Below, piece by piece: positions 1 through 5,860 of a DNA stretch of 7,763 nucleotides (position 1 is the stretch's first letter; each line of letters begins with the position of its first letter). The notes under the pieces were generated by a model. The model was not told the DNA's origin. It ran no database searches and was given only the letters and a program-made list of their open reading frames with translations. The translations under genes and the position numbers were made by a program. The stretch comes from Bacteroidales bacterium (GTDB taxonomy: Bacteria; Bacteroidota; Bacteroidia; Bacteroidales; DYOH01): the NCBI GenBank assembly GCA_030632545.1, contig DAOVUO010000105.1, forward strand, positions 1-7,763, read 5' to 3'.

Positions 1-135
1 ACAAAAAACTGTAATTTTAGAAAGTAAAACAACGAAAAAACGGGTTACTCTTAGCTGAGCTAGCCTTTAAAGTGCTTGAGCCGTATGCGGTGAAAGTCGC
101 AAGTACGGTTCTTAGGGGGCGGAAGCTACCCGGTT
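1..135 (+). mobile_element. 3' end of a group II intron (5' part outside window)
   Basis: The segment ends in an unmistakable group II intron domain V (78-111) followed by a short domain VI (115-131), so the DNA to the left should hold the rest of the ribozyme and probably its reverse transcriptase/maturase. The upstream bases 49-61 can form a small hairpin (TAGC-TGA-GCTA) and would belong to the end of domain IV or the linker. The 3' splice site is not certain: 7 bases after the bulged A at 128 would be 135, giving an intron end GGTT, which departs from the common AY ending. No subclass is assigned. An intact copy cannot be confirmed from this fragment. Confidence 0.85.
78..131 (+). ncRNA. 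Group II intron domains V and VI
   Basis: Domain V is 34 nt (78-111). An 8-bp proximal stem (GAGCCGTA with TACGGTTC, one G-U pair) carries the catalytic AGC triad at 79-81. Then come a 2-nt bulge (AG, 102-103), a 6-bp distal stem and a GAAA tetraloop (92-95). This matches the family's active-site domain base for base. After a 3-nt linker (TTA) domain VI folds as GGG/CCC (115-117 with 129-131), a bulged A at 128, G118-T127, G119-C126 and C120-G125, closed by a GGAA tetraloop (121-124). The bulged A is the expected branch-point nucleotide. The helix is only 6 bp, clearly shorter than usual for domain VI, which may be natural or reflect a deletion. Confidence 0.9.
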
Positions 136-142
136 GCGCAAC
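133..142. repeat. 10-bp perfect palindrome at the intron/gene junction
   Basis: GTTGCGCAAC reads the same on both strands and lies exactly where the group II intron ends, just before the 163-948 gene. It could be part of the intron insertion target or the edge of an intergenic palindromic element. The function is unknown. Confidence 0.4.
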
Positions 143-162
143 TTTAAAAATGAAATCGTAGC

Positions 163-948
163 ATGAAAAATAAAATAGAACTTTTGAAAGTTGAATTTTA
201 TACAGTTGATGCAGGTTGGATACGATATAAACTAACTGCTGGAAAACAAAGTTTTGAAGACCGATTTTCCGAAGTATTCGACCCTATGCCAGACTTAAAA
301 CATTGGCTAGAAGCTATTTCAATTGGTGTTCAACAAACATCATTTCAATACGATAATGAAGGTAACGAAATAAAGTTTGATTTTGAGCGTGTAAGTTGGG
401 ACAGCGAAACTTTGATTATTTCCGATGCATACGAAGACAAAAATGTTTTTATAAAGGTAAATATTAAAAGACAACAAATAATAAAAGCGTTTTATCACGG
501 ACTTTTAAATTTTGCACGTTCTGATAAGTTTCAATCTAACCAGTGGGAAGTAGAATATTTAAAAGAAAGACTTTGCAAAAATTTAAACATGGACGAAGAC
601 AGCTTAATTCAACAACTTACACAACTTGATAGAAAAGAATTAGGCGATTTATTATTTAATGCTGACCCAACCTATACCATTTCATATCCTGATGCAAATG
701 ACAAAAACCAAGAATTTGCTATGTTTGTTCAAGATACAATAAACGGAGAAAATAGGATTACAAGCGATAAAAAAAGAATTGAAACACGAGTAGAATGGAA
801 CATCCCAAGTAATTATAATTTTGGGACACGTGAAAAAAAACAAAAATTTGTAATAAATTGTATTAATGAAAAAACGAATGGTTATGGTGGAATGAAAATA
901 AACGATTTCCGCTCTTCAATTATTGAAAAATATCTTGAAAAAGAATGA
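163..948 (+). CDS. Hypothetical protein, 261 aa
   Basis: I cannot assign a function. The product is a soluble, charged 261-aa protein with no signal peptide and no membrane segment. The N-terminal half (about 1-125) is rich in aromatic and acidic residues, with a WLEAISIG segment around 49-56 and a beta-rich stretch. It ends in a helix with AFYHGLLNFARSDKF around 109-123. The C-terminal part (about 130-261) is helical and contains EWNIPSNYNFGTREKKQKF (about 209-227) and a final segment ending DFRSSIIEKYLEKE. The overall style resembles conserved Bacteroidota hypothetical proteins, possibly of two domains. The ATG at 163 has no clear ribosome binding site, which is normal for the phylum. It begins about 27 bases after the intron end and a 10-bp perfect palindrome (133-142), so its promoter may lie in or across the intron. 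No partner gene overlaps it. Confidence 0.75.
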   Translation: MKNKIELLKVEFYTVDAGWIRYKLTAGKQSFEDRFSEVFDPMPDLKHWLEAISIGVQQTSFQYDNEGNEIKFDFERVSWDSETLIISDAYEDKNVFIKVNIKRQQIIKAFYHGLLNFARSDKFQSNQWEVEYLKERLCKNLNMDEDSLIQQLTQLDRKELGDLLFNADPTYTISYPDANDKNQEFAMFVQDTINGENRITSDKKRIETRVEWNIPSNYNFGTREKKQKFVINCINEKTNGYGGMKINDFRSSIIEKYLEKE

Positions 949-1038
949 TTTAAAAACAATCGCACATGCTATTTTAGTTGGAACTACTGATAAACCCTGT
1001 TCAGCCAAGTCTATAAAAAACCACAAGTGCGTTAGGCG

Positions 1039-1057
1039 GACGGCTACAGCCACCGTC
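1039..1057. repeat. GC-rich stem-loop in spacer
   Basis: GACGG (1039-1043) pairs with CCGTC (1053-1057). An alternative inner pairing GGC/GCC closes a TACA loop. It is the most GC-rich spot in an AT-rich spacer and follows GTTAGGC. It is not followed by a T-run, so it does not look like a strong terminator. Confidence 0.4.
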
Positions 1058-1078
1058 GGGTCAATTATCAATAAAATG

Positions 1079-1138
1079 GTGATTGGTGAATAGTGAATAG
1101 CTTGCGTCAGCCCAATAATAAATAGTAATTAGTAATAT
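1079..1138. repeat. Degenerate 7-base tandem repeats
   Basis: GTGATTG, GTGAATA, GTGAATA lie head to tail at 1079-1099, and GTAATTA, GTAATAT at 1125-1138, with a related ATAAATA just before the second set. The shared pattern is roughly GTRAWTA. This low-complexity sequence resembles the heptamer tracts that occur between genes in Bacteroidota genomes. No function is proposed. Confidence 0.5.
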
Positions 1139-1221
1139 TTTCTAAATTCAAAAATCGTGAATTAAATGAAAAAGAAAAAGCATACCTCAAAATGGGATTC
1201 GAAAAAGAATGGGAAAAATAA
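1129..1221 (+). pseudogene. Possible C-terminal remnant of a lost gene
   Basis: One frame is open from the stop at 1126 to TAA at 1219-1221. It encodes about 30 residues ending in ELNEKEKAYLKMGFEKEWEK, a plausible amphipathic, charged protein tail with a Trp near the end. There is no start codon in frame before the ATG at 1192, so it would be a truncated 3' end of a gene whose body has been deleted. Chance opening in AT-rich DNA is the alternative. Confidence 0.25.
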
Positions 1222-1255
1222 AAAATAATCAACAAAATGATATCATCTTAAATAC

Positions 1256-1311
1256 ACCAACAAGTGTTGGTATATTTGTTGCAAAATCGAAAAACACCAA
1301 CACTTGTTGGT
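1256..1311. promoter_or_regulatory. Paired operator-like palindromes, 40 bp apart
   Basis: Two 16-bp dyads, ACCAACA-AG-TGTTGGT (1256-1271) and ACCAACA-CT-TGTTGGT (1296-1311), have perfect 7-bp arms and are exact reverse complements of each other. Both are preceded by AC. Their centres lie exactly 40 bp apart, close to four helical turns, so a dimeric regulator would bind both on the same face of the DNA. The first abuts a -7 element (1271-1278) and the second lies in the expected 5' leader, 14 bases before the ATG at 1326. This is the layout of repression by looping or cooperative binding. The regulator is not encoded in the window as far as can be recognised. Confidence 0.7.
1271..1278 (+). 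promoter_or_regulatory. Bacteroidota-type -7 promoter element
   Basis: TATATTTG matches the Bacteroidota TAnnTTTG -7 consensus exactly and lies 47 bases before the ATG at 1326. A matching TTG -33 element is not clear; about 20 bases upstream there is only TTA (1248-1250). Transcription would start near 1284, between the two dyads. Confidence 0.5.
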
Positions 1312-1325
1312 AATTTACAAATAAA

Positions 1326-2346
1326 ATGAATGAAATAATAGGCACAGATTATAAAAAACTTATTAAAAGACATTGTTGCAAACATTGAAAAGGCAAGGGT
1401 TAAAGCATCAAGGATGATAAACTCAACTCTTATCTAACTAAATTACAACAATGGAAAATTAATAATTGAACGACAGAAAAAATTTGGTTGGGGAAGTTCT
1501 GTAATTAAACAACTTTCAAAAGATTTGAATAAGACTTATGATAATTTAAAAGGATATTCTGTTTCTAATTTACAATATATGAGACAGTTTTATCTTGAAT
1601 ACGAAAGCAAACCTGTTTTATTAAGCTATGCTTTACAAATACCTTGGGGACAAAATATTCATATTCTTCAAAAAGTAAAAAAAACGAATGAACGTGAATA
1701 TTATTTGAAAGCAACAAATAATATGGCATGGAGTAGAGCTGTTTTGATAAATCAGATTAAAGGAAATGCTTACGAATATCATATAAAAAATCCCAAATTA
1801 TCTAATTTTAATGAAATGTTACCAGAACATCTTGCAGAACAGGCAAATGAAAGTTTAAAAAGTTCTTATAATATTGGATTTCTTGGATTGACAAAACCTG
1901 TTTTAGAGCGAAAAATGGAAAACATGTTAGTTGCTAATATTCGTGATTTATTAATAGAACTTGGTTATGGATTTACATTTATCGGCAATCAATATAAAAT
2001 ACAACTTGATGAAGACGAATATTTTATTGATTTGCTGTTTTATCATCGTAAATTAAAATGTCTTGTTGCAATAGAACTAAAAACAGTAAAATTTGAACCT
2101 GAATTTATCTCAAAACTAAACTTCTACCTTGAAATATTGGACGATACAGAAAAAGAACCTGATGAGAATCCATCAATCGGGATTATACTGTGTGCAGACA
2201 AAAATAATTTGACAGTTGAATACGCTTTGAGAACATCAAATCGACCGATAGGAGTAGCTGAATATGAGTTATCACAAGAAATAAAAGACAAACTGCCAAG
2301 TCCTAATGAAATTAGAGAGCAAATAAAAAAATTAGGAATTGAATAA
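1326..2346 (+). pseudogene. DUF1016 (YhcG-type) PD-(D/E)XK nuclease, disrupted in its N-terminal domain
   Basis: The family consists of an N-terminal DUF1016_N domain and a C-terminal PD-(D/E)XK nuclease domain, often found near restriction-modification and other defence genes. Translation from ATG 1326 gives MNEIIGTDYKK and then leaves frame: the A-run at 1353-1358 has six A where five would give the expected family reading DYKNLLKDIVANIEKARVK. That second frame continues to an in-frame TAA at 1435-1437 and is then open without a break from 1438 (LNYNNGKLIIERQKKFGWGS) to 2346. It includes GYSVSNLQYMRQFY, typical of DUF1016. The nuclease core is intact: Asp of FIDLLFY (codon at 2029), Glu and Lys of IELK (codons at 2074 and 2080), and the downstream KLNFYLE helix. 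The TTG at 1525, a formal start for a 273-aa ORF, is internal to the domain and not credible as the native start. One frameshift plus one nonsense codon means decay or a sequencing problem; a shortened C-terminal product cannot be excluded. Confidence 0.85.
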
Positions 2347-2374
2347 CAAATAAATACTTGGAATGCTAACATTT

Positions 2375-2631
2375 TGCTTGATGCCAGTCATTTTTTGCTT
2401 TTTGTTCCGCCTACGGCTACACAAGGCAAGAAAATCACAGTGCTTCCAAGCAATTACCGTCGATGCTATGCCATTTGCCTATCGGCGAGCATTTATCCCT
2501 TCGTTGCCCTTGGTACAACTCTCGATATAAAAGCGGATATAGCATCGAGGTGCTTGCCCAAATTACTATTTTTGCGTATATTTAGCAGTTCGTTAATAGA
2601 CGGCTTCGAGCAAAACGGCACACATCAAGCA
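2375..2631. repeat. ~257-bp imperfect palindrome (large dyad)
   Basis: Three sets of inverted arms are nearly concentric. TGCTTGATG (2375-2383) matches CATCAAGCA (2623-2631), centre 2503. TCGATGCTAT (2460-2469) matches ATAGCATCGA (2539-2548), centre 2504. CAAGCA (2447-2452) matches TGCTTG (2551-2556), centre about 2501. The sequence between arms is also loosely similar in inverted orientation. The element is visibly richer in G+C than the flanking genes and fills the whole space between the nuclease pseudogene and the next gene. It could fold into a long cruciform on single-stranded DNA or a hairpin RNA. It may be a dispersed intergenic element or a recombination site. An 86-codon open frame across it (2374-2634) starts with TTG, has no protein-like pattern and is not called. 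Confidence 0.55.
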
Positions 2632-2641
2632 TAAAGAGACA

Positions 2642-2944
2642 ATGGACACAGGAGATTTATCAGAAGAAACATACAGAGCTATAATGATAGAAGCAGAAAT
2701 GTTCAATCATGATTTGACATTGCAATTTGGACTATTATCAAGTAATTGCAAAGACGAAAATGATTTCATTGAAAAATCTATCCAATTGATTAAAAAAATG
2801 AAAGAATATGACGATATTAACCTTGATAACATGTTTTTTGGAAATCTCCCAAATATGAATAATTTCCATATTGCACTTAAAAGACTTCTTGATAATATTG
2901 TAGAATTAAAAAAGATTCCAACGGAACATAGAAAATATGACTAA
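2642..2944 (+). CDS. Hypothetical protein, 100 aa, coupled to the DUF6398 gene
   Basis: This is a small acidic, largely helical protein with no signal peptide or membrane segment. Recognisable stretches are MDTGDLSEETYRAIMIEAE (1-19), FGLLSSNCKDENDFIEKS (about 29-46), a NMFFGNLP turn (about 63-70) and a C-terminal helix ending LKKIPTEHRKYD. I do not know a function. The pattern looks like a conserved Bacteroidota family rather than random sequence. The ATG at 2642 is preceded by AAGAG (2634-2638), a weak ribosome binding site. It starts 10 bases after the right arm of the large palindrome. Its 3' end overlaps the next gene by 8 bases, so the two are translationally coupled and probably act together. 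Confidence 0.75.
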   Translation: MDTGDLSEETYRAIMIEAEMFNHDLTLQFGLLSSNCKDENDFIEKSIQLIKKMKEYDDINLDNMFFGNLPNMNNFHIALKRLLDNIVELKKIPTEHRKYD

Positions 2945-3440
2945 AGAAGAAATCAAAAATAAAGAAAAGAAATTATTGGAATTGACAGGTTCATTCTGTA
3001 GCCAAAAATTAGATGATGATTATTCTCAACTCTGTGAAAAACTAATACTGAAATTAGGCAGAAAAAGAGATGTGCCATTCAAAAGTGGAAAAATTGAAAT
3101 TTGGGCTGCCGCTATAATACATGCAATTGGTTCTATAAATTTTTTATTTGACAAATCATTTGAACCTTATGCAACAGCAGAGCAAATAAGTGAATTTTTT
3201 GGGACAAAAAAATCAACTGTTTCAAACAAAGCAAGACAGATTAAAGACATGTTTAAACTGGGATATTATGATTCTGATTTTTCAACTCAAAAAATGACAG
3301 AAATTAATCCATTTAATGACATGGTAATGGTTAATGGATTAATTGTTCCTTTATCGTCAATTCAAGCTGACTTACAAGACATTGTAAAAAAAGAAAGAGC
3401 CGAAGGACGAGATATAGAATTTACGACTCAAAAAGAATAG
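2937..3440 (+). CDS. DUF6398 domain-containing protein, 167 aa
   Basis: The protein fits the DUF6398 family, whose function is not established. Residues 20-107 carry the family pattern: FCSQKLDDDYSQLCEKLILKL (20-40), GRKRDVPFKSGKIEIWAAAIIHAIGS with the conserved Trp at 56, NFLFD (68-72), then a helix-turn-helix-like segment (about 79-105: TAEQISEFFG...KSTVSNKARQIKDMF). A conserved tail INPFNDMVMVNGLIVPLSSI (about 123-142) follows. The repeated helices and the KSTVSNKA segment suggest a cyclin- or HTH-like nucleic-acid-binding fold, but that is inference. The ATG at 2937 overlaps the end of the preceding gene by 8 bases in another frame, so the pair forms one operon. No membrane segment or catalytic motif is visible. 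Confidence 0.8.
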   Translation: MTKEEIKNKEKKLLELTGSFCSQKLDDDYSQLCEKLILKLGRKRDVPFKSGKIEIWAAAIIHAIGSINFLFDKSFEPYATAEQISEFFGTKKSTVSNKARQIKDMFKLGYYDSDFSTQKMTEINPFNDMVMVNGLIVPLSSIQADLQDIVKKERAEGRDIEFTTQKE

Positions 3441-3661
3441 AAAAATGCCAATTGGTAACAATGTATATAGTTTATGGCGGATTAAGTGCAGAATATGAGC
3501 ATTTTAACAATAAACAAACTTCAGTTTAAGTTGAACTATTTTCACTTTAAATCCCTTACTAACTTAAGCCCGACCTTAGCAAACATAAAGTAGAAGATAC
3601 CCAAATTTAAATTTAAATAATAATAATAACAGTAAATTATCAACATTAAAAAACCTTATAT
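3441..3661. other. 221-base AT-rich spacer before the saccharopine dehydrogenase gene
   Basis: No gene is seen. The left end contains ATTGGTAACAAT (3451-3462; ATTG/CAAT around GTAA) and ATGTATATAG, which look like one half of an intergenic repeat whose partner arm is absent here. A near-perfect dyad AGTTTAAGTTGAACT lies at 3523-3537. The right end (3604-3630) is low-complexity ATTTAAATTTAAATAATAATAA-like DNA, a likely promoter upstream region. However, no TAnnTTTG element or ribosome binding site could be pinned down before the ATG at 3662. Confidence 0.45.
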
Positions 3662-4981
3662 ATGGACAAAAAGAAAATATTAGTATTAGGTGCTGGTATG
3701 GTAGTTAAACCAGCAGTGGATTATTTTTTGGATAAATGCAATTATCATGTAATTATTGCTACAAGAACTGTATCAAAAGCTCATGAAATAATAGGAGGTC
3801 GGGGAAATACGACTGTAATCCAATGGGATGCTTCTGATTTTGAAAAACTCGACAAACTCGTTCCTCAGGCAGATCTTGTAGTAAATTTTATTCCCCCTGC
3901 CTATCAGGTAGAATCAACTAAAATATGTATCAAGCACAAAAAGCACATGATTCATACAGATTTTACAATTCCAGAAGTAACAGCTATGGATGAGGAAGCA
4001 AAACAAGCAGATGTAATTATCTTAAACGAAATAGGTGAAGATCCAGGTATTGATCACATGGGCATTAAAAAGTCACTTGATGAAATTAAAAGAAAAGGTG
4101 GCAAAGTTATAAGTCTTGATTCCTATGGAGCAGGATTACCTTCATTTGAAGATAACAGAAACCCTTTTGGTTACAAGTTTTCGTGGAATCCAAAAGGACT
4201 GATGAAATCAGCTATGGCTTCTGGAGAATATATCAAAGAAGGTAAAATTATAGAAGCTAAAAATCTTTTTGATCATTTCCGTGTTGTTGACCTTGAGGGG
4301 CTTGGAACATTTGAAACCTATCCGAACAGAAAATGTGCAGTTTATAAAGAACCTTACGGACTTGATGATGATGTAAGTTTCTACAGAGGCCTTCTTCGGT
4401 TTACAGGCTGGTGCAATACGATAATAAAATTCATGAAACTAAATCTGCTTGATAGTGAAACTGTTAATGATTACAAGAATATGACATATAATGAGTTTAT
4501 AAGTCGCCTTGTAAACTCAACTAAAAATGGAGCTGAGGCAATTGCCAATTATTTTAATCTCGAAACAAATGATGATTTTATTAATAGGTTGAGGTGGTTG
4601 GGGGTATTTGAAAATAAACAAATAGCTATTGACAAAGGCTCAAATGTTGATGTATTGGTTGATTTAATGCTGAAAAAAATGTCGTATCAACCGCATGAAA
4701 AAGATATGGCAATTATTCATGATGATATTATAGTTGATTTTAACGGAAAAATGGAAAAATGGTCTTCAACAATGGTAGTTAATGGAATCCCCGAAGGCGA
4801 CAGTGCAATGGCAAGGACAGTTTCATTACCAGTAGCTATTTCAGCAAGATTGATATTAGAAGGAAAAATAAAATTGAGAGGTTCAGTATTACCTATTTAC
4901 CCAGAGATATACAATCCTGTTCTTGACGAACTTGAGGAATTTGGTATAAAGTATAGTCATCAAAAGAGAATAATTGAATAA
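3662..4981 (+). CDS. Saccharopine dehydrogenase family protein (LYS9/SDH-like), 439 aa
   Basis: It resembles saccharopine dehydrogenase (NADP+, L-glutamate-forming type), which interconverts saccharopine and aminoadipate semialdehyde plus glutamate in the cytoplasm. In bacteria this usually serves lysine degradation. An N-terminal Rossmann fold carries LVLGAGMVVKPAVDY with the GxGxxxxP-like loop at 10-17 and TR at 34-35 after the second strand, a usual site of cofactor phosphate contact. The family signature NEIGEDPGIDHM lies at 122-133. The substrate-domain stretch YGAGLPSFEDN (155-165) continues into NPFGYKFSWNPKG (167-179), as in LYS9. The length is close to the ~446 aa of yeast Lys9. The C-terminus (about 375-425) returns to the Rossmann domain. 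No lysine-ketoglutarate reductase gene lies next to it, so the direction of the pathway is inferred. The gene stands alone, with a strong terminator 51 bases downstream. Confidence 0.9.
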   Translation: MDKKKILVLGAGMVVKPAVDYFLDKCNYHVIIATRTVSKAHEIIGGRGNTTVIQWDASDFEKLDKLVPQADLVVNFIPPAYQVESTKICIKHKKHMIHTDFTIPEVTAMDEEAKQADVIILNEIGEDPGIDHMGIKKSLDEIKRKGGKVISLDSYGAGLPSFEDNRNPFGYKFSWNPKGLMKSAMASGEYIKEGKIIEAKNLFDHFRVVDLEGLGTFETYPNRKCAVYKEPYGLDDDVSFYRGLLRFTGWCNTIIKFMKLNLLDSETVNDYKNMTYNEFISRLVNSTKNGAEAIANYFNLETNDDFINRLRWLGVFENKQIAIDKGSNVDVLVDLMLKKMSYQPHEKDMAIIHDDIIVDFNGKMEKWSSTMVVNGIPEGDSAMARTVSLPVAISARLILEGKIKLRGSVLPIYPEIYNPVLDELEEFGIKYSHQKRIIE

Positions 4982-5032
4982 AGCCATACTTTTATGTGTT
5001 AATGTGCGAGTATAAAGTATTATGCTAACCCT

Positions 5033-5065
5033 ATCCGACTGAGGCTTCTTTGGGCTCAGTCGGAT
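5033..5065. terminator. Bidirectional hairpin terminator between convergent genes
   Basis: ATCCGACTGAG (5033-5043) and CTCAGTCGGAT (5055-5065) form a perfect 11-bp stem with an 11-nt loop. TATTATT follows on the plus strand, only moderately T-rich. It lies 52 bases after the dehydrogenase stop and 96 bases beyond the stop of the minus-strand PH-domain gene, so it can end both transcripts. Confidence 0.8.
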
Positions 5066-5160
5066 TATTATTGCTGGCTAAGCCAACTAAGGTAGTACGG
5101 ATATGACAAAAGCCTCGTCCGAACAATGGGTACAGCCTAACTCTATTTATAAAAGTCTGG

Positions 5161-5694
5161 CTACTTTCCCTTTATATCCACCAATAAATCTCTAATTTCG
5201 GTTAATAAGCTAATTGTTAGCTCATTATTTGTTTCGGCAGCTACACTAGCAGTTCTATTTTCGGTGGTTAATACTTCTCTTTGCTGTAAAACTTTAGATT
5301 TAAATTCGGCGGAATTCATAATTCCTATCAACTTCATATCTGCTCCTTGAGCACCACTATTTCCAGCAGTTTCAATTTTAAGAATACGTAAATCAAATAA
5401 ATTCAGTATTGGGTTTTCTATAAATGTGAGGTCTTGAATATTTTCCAATGGAATTGTTTTCTCTACTTTAAACATCATTCCTTTTTTAAACTCTAAATGA
5501 TGATAAGTAAGTTTACATTTTAGGTTTTTGTAATAATTACTGCTAACATACTTCCCAACGCCCAAAAGCCAAATAATTAAAAGAGGAATTCCTACCAAAG
5601 TAACTAAAAAAAAGACTGCTACAGTAATAAAAATATAAGTTTTAATTTTGGGATTAAACTCAGCTACTTGTATTATTTTAGATTCTGTGCTCAT
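5161..5694 (-). CDS. PH domain-containing membrane protein (YdbS/bPH2-like), 177 aa
   Basis: The protein has a short N-terminal region, then two closely spaced hydrophobic segments forming a membrane hairpin (roughly residues 19-47: YIFITVAVFFLVTLVGIP and LLIIWLLGVG, counted from this start). A bacterial PH domain follows, containing LTYHHLEFKKGMMFKVEKT, IPLENIQDLTFIENPIL and LRILKIETAG, the usual YdbS/bPH2 pattern. After it come a linker and a C-terminal helix LLTEIRDLLVDIKGK. The role of such proteins is poorly known; they act at the inner membrane. The frame is open to a TTG at 5736 that would add 14 basic residues. I prefer the ATG at 5694 (MSTESKIIQVAEF) because it is the standard codon and leaves about 45 bases of leader after a good -7 element. 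It has its own promoter and lies 254 bases downstream of the DUF2141 gene. Confidence 0.8.
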   Translation of the reverse strand: MSTESKIIQVAEFNPKIKTYIFITVAVFFLVTLVGIPLLIIWLLGVGKYVSSNYYKNLKCKLTYHHLEFKKGMMFKVEKTIPLENIQDLTFIENPILNLFDLRILKIETAGNSGAQGADMKLIGIMNSAEFKSKVLQQREVLTTENRTASVAAETNNELTISLLTEIRDLLVDIKGK

Positions 5695-5746
5695 TTTATA
5701 GCTTTTTAGATTAAACAAACGCTTAAACTTTATCAAAGTTCATATC

Positions 5747-5754
5747 CAAAGTTA
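5747..5754 (-). promoter_or_regulatory. Probable -7 element of the PH-domain gene
   Basis: On the minus strand the bases read TAACTTTG, matching Bacteroidota TAnnTTTG, about 52 bases upstream of the ATG at 5694. The region about 19 bases further upstream is T-rich (TTTTTTTAG) but has no exact TTG. A second, partial match (GAACTTTG) lies just downstream. Confidence 0.45.
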
Positions 5755-5860
5755 ATGAATTTATTAAAACTAAAAAAAGTATGATTACAGAAATACAAGT
5801 TCTATGCTTAAATAAGTAGGCAGTTAAAATCATTGCCGTAACCCAAGCAGAACCATTCCG

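Larger units (their letters stand above)
949..1255. other. Gene-free spacer with hairpin, 7-base repeats and a possible gene tail
   Basis: No intact gene is seen on either strand between the stop at 948 and the regulatory region before 1326. It holds a GC-rich hairpin (1039-1057), just after a GCGTTAGGCGG string. It also holds two short runs of degenerate 7-base repeats (1079-1099 and 1125-1138) and a 30-codon open stretch ending at 1221 that may be a gene remnant. The mosaic suggests past insertion and deletion. No T-rich terminator is evident after 948. Confidence 0.5.

Noticed and set aside
1..58. C-terminal tail of the intron-encoded reverse transcriptase
   Set aside because: Two frames are open at the left edge (stops at 25-27 and 56-58), but neither is long or distinctive enough to be assigned.
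1021..1060. Integron attC site (GTTAGGC at 1031-1037)
   Set aside because: The string fits the R' core, but no matching R'' core (RYYYAAC) or L-box pairing was found at a suitable distance upstream.
1254..1312. CRISPR repeat pair
   Set aside because: There are only two units, in a promoter position, each an internal palindrome with a 24-base gap; there is no array or cas gene.
1525..2346. A complete 273-aa gene starting with TTG at 1525
   Set aside because: The same frame is open back to 1438 and encodes typical DUF1016_N sequence, so TTG is internal to a broken gene.
2124..2372. 82-aa open frame on the minus strand
   Set aside because: It is a shadow of the nuclease domain coding region on the other strand.
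2374..2634. 86-aa open frame on the plus strand
   Set aside because: It starts with TTG, lies wholly inside the large palindrome and has no protein-like pattern.
5033..5065. Riboswitch or attenuator
   Set aside because: It lies downstream of both convergent genes and is a simple perfect hairpin, so a terminator explains it.
5695..5736. N-terminal extension of the PH-domain protein from TTG at 5736
   Set aside because: An ATG at 5694 with a promoter at a fitting distance is a better start; the extension is Lys/Asn-rich leader-like sequence.
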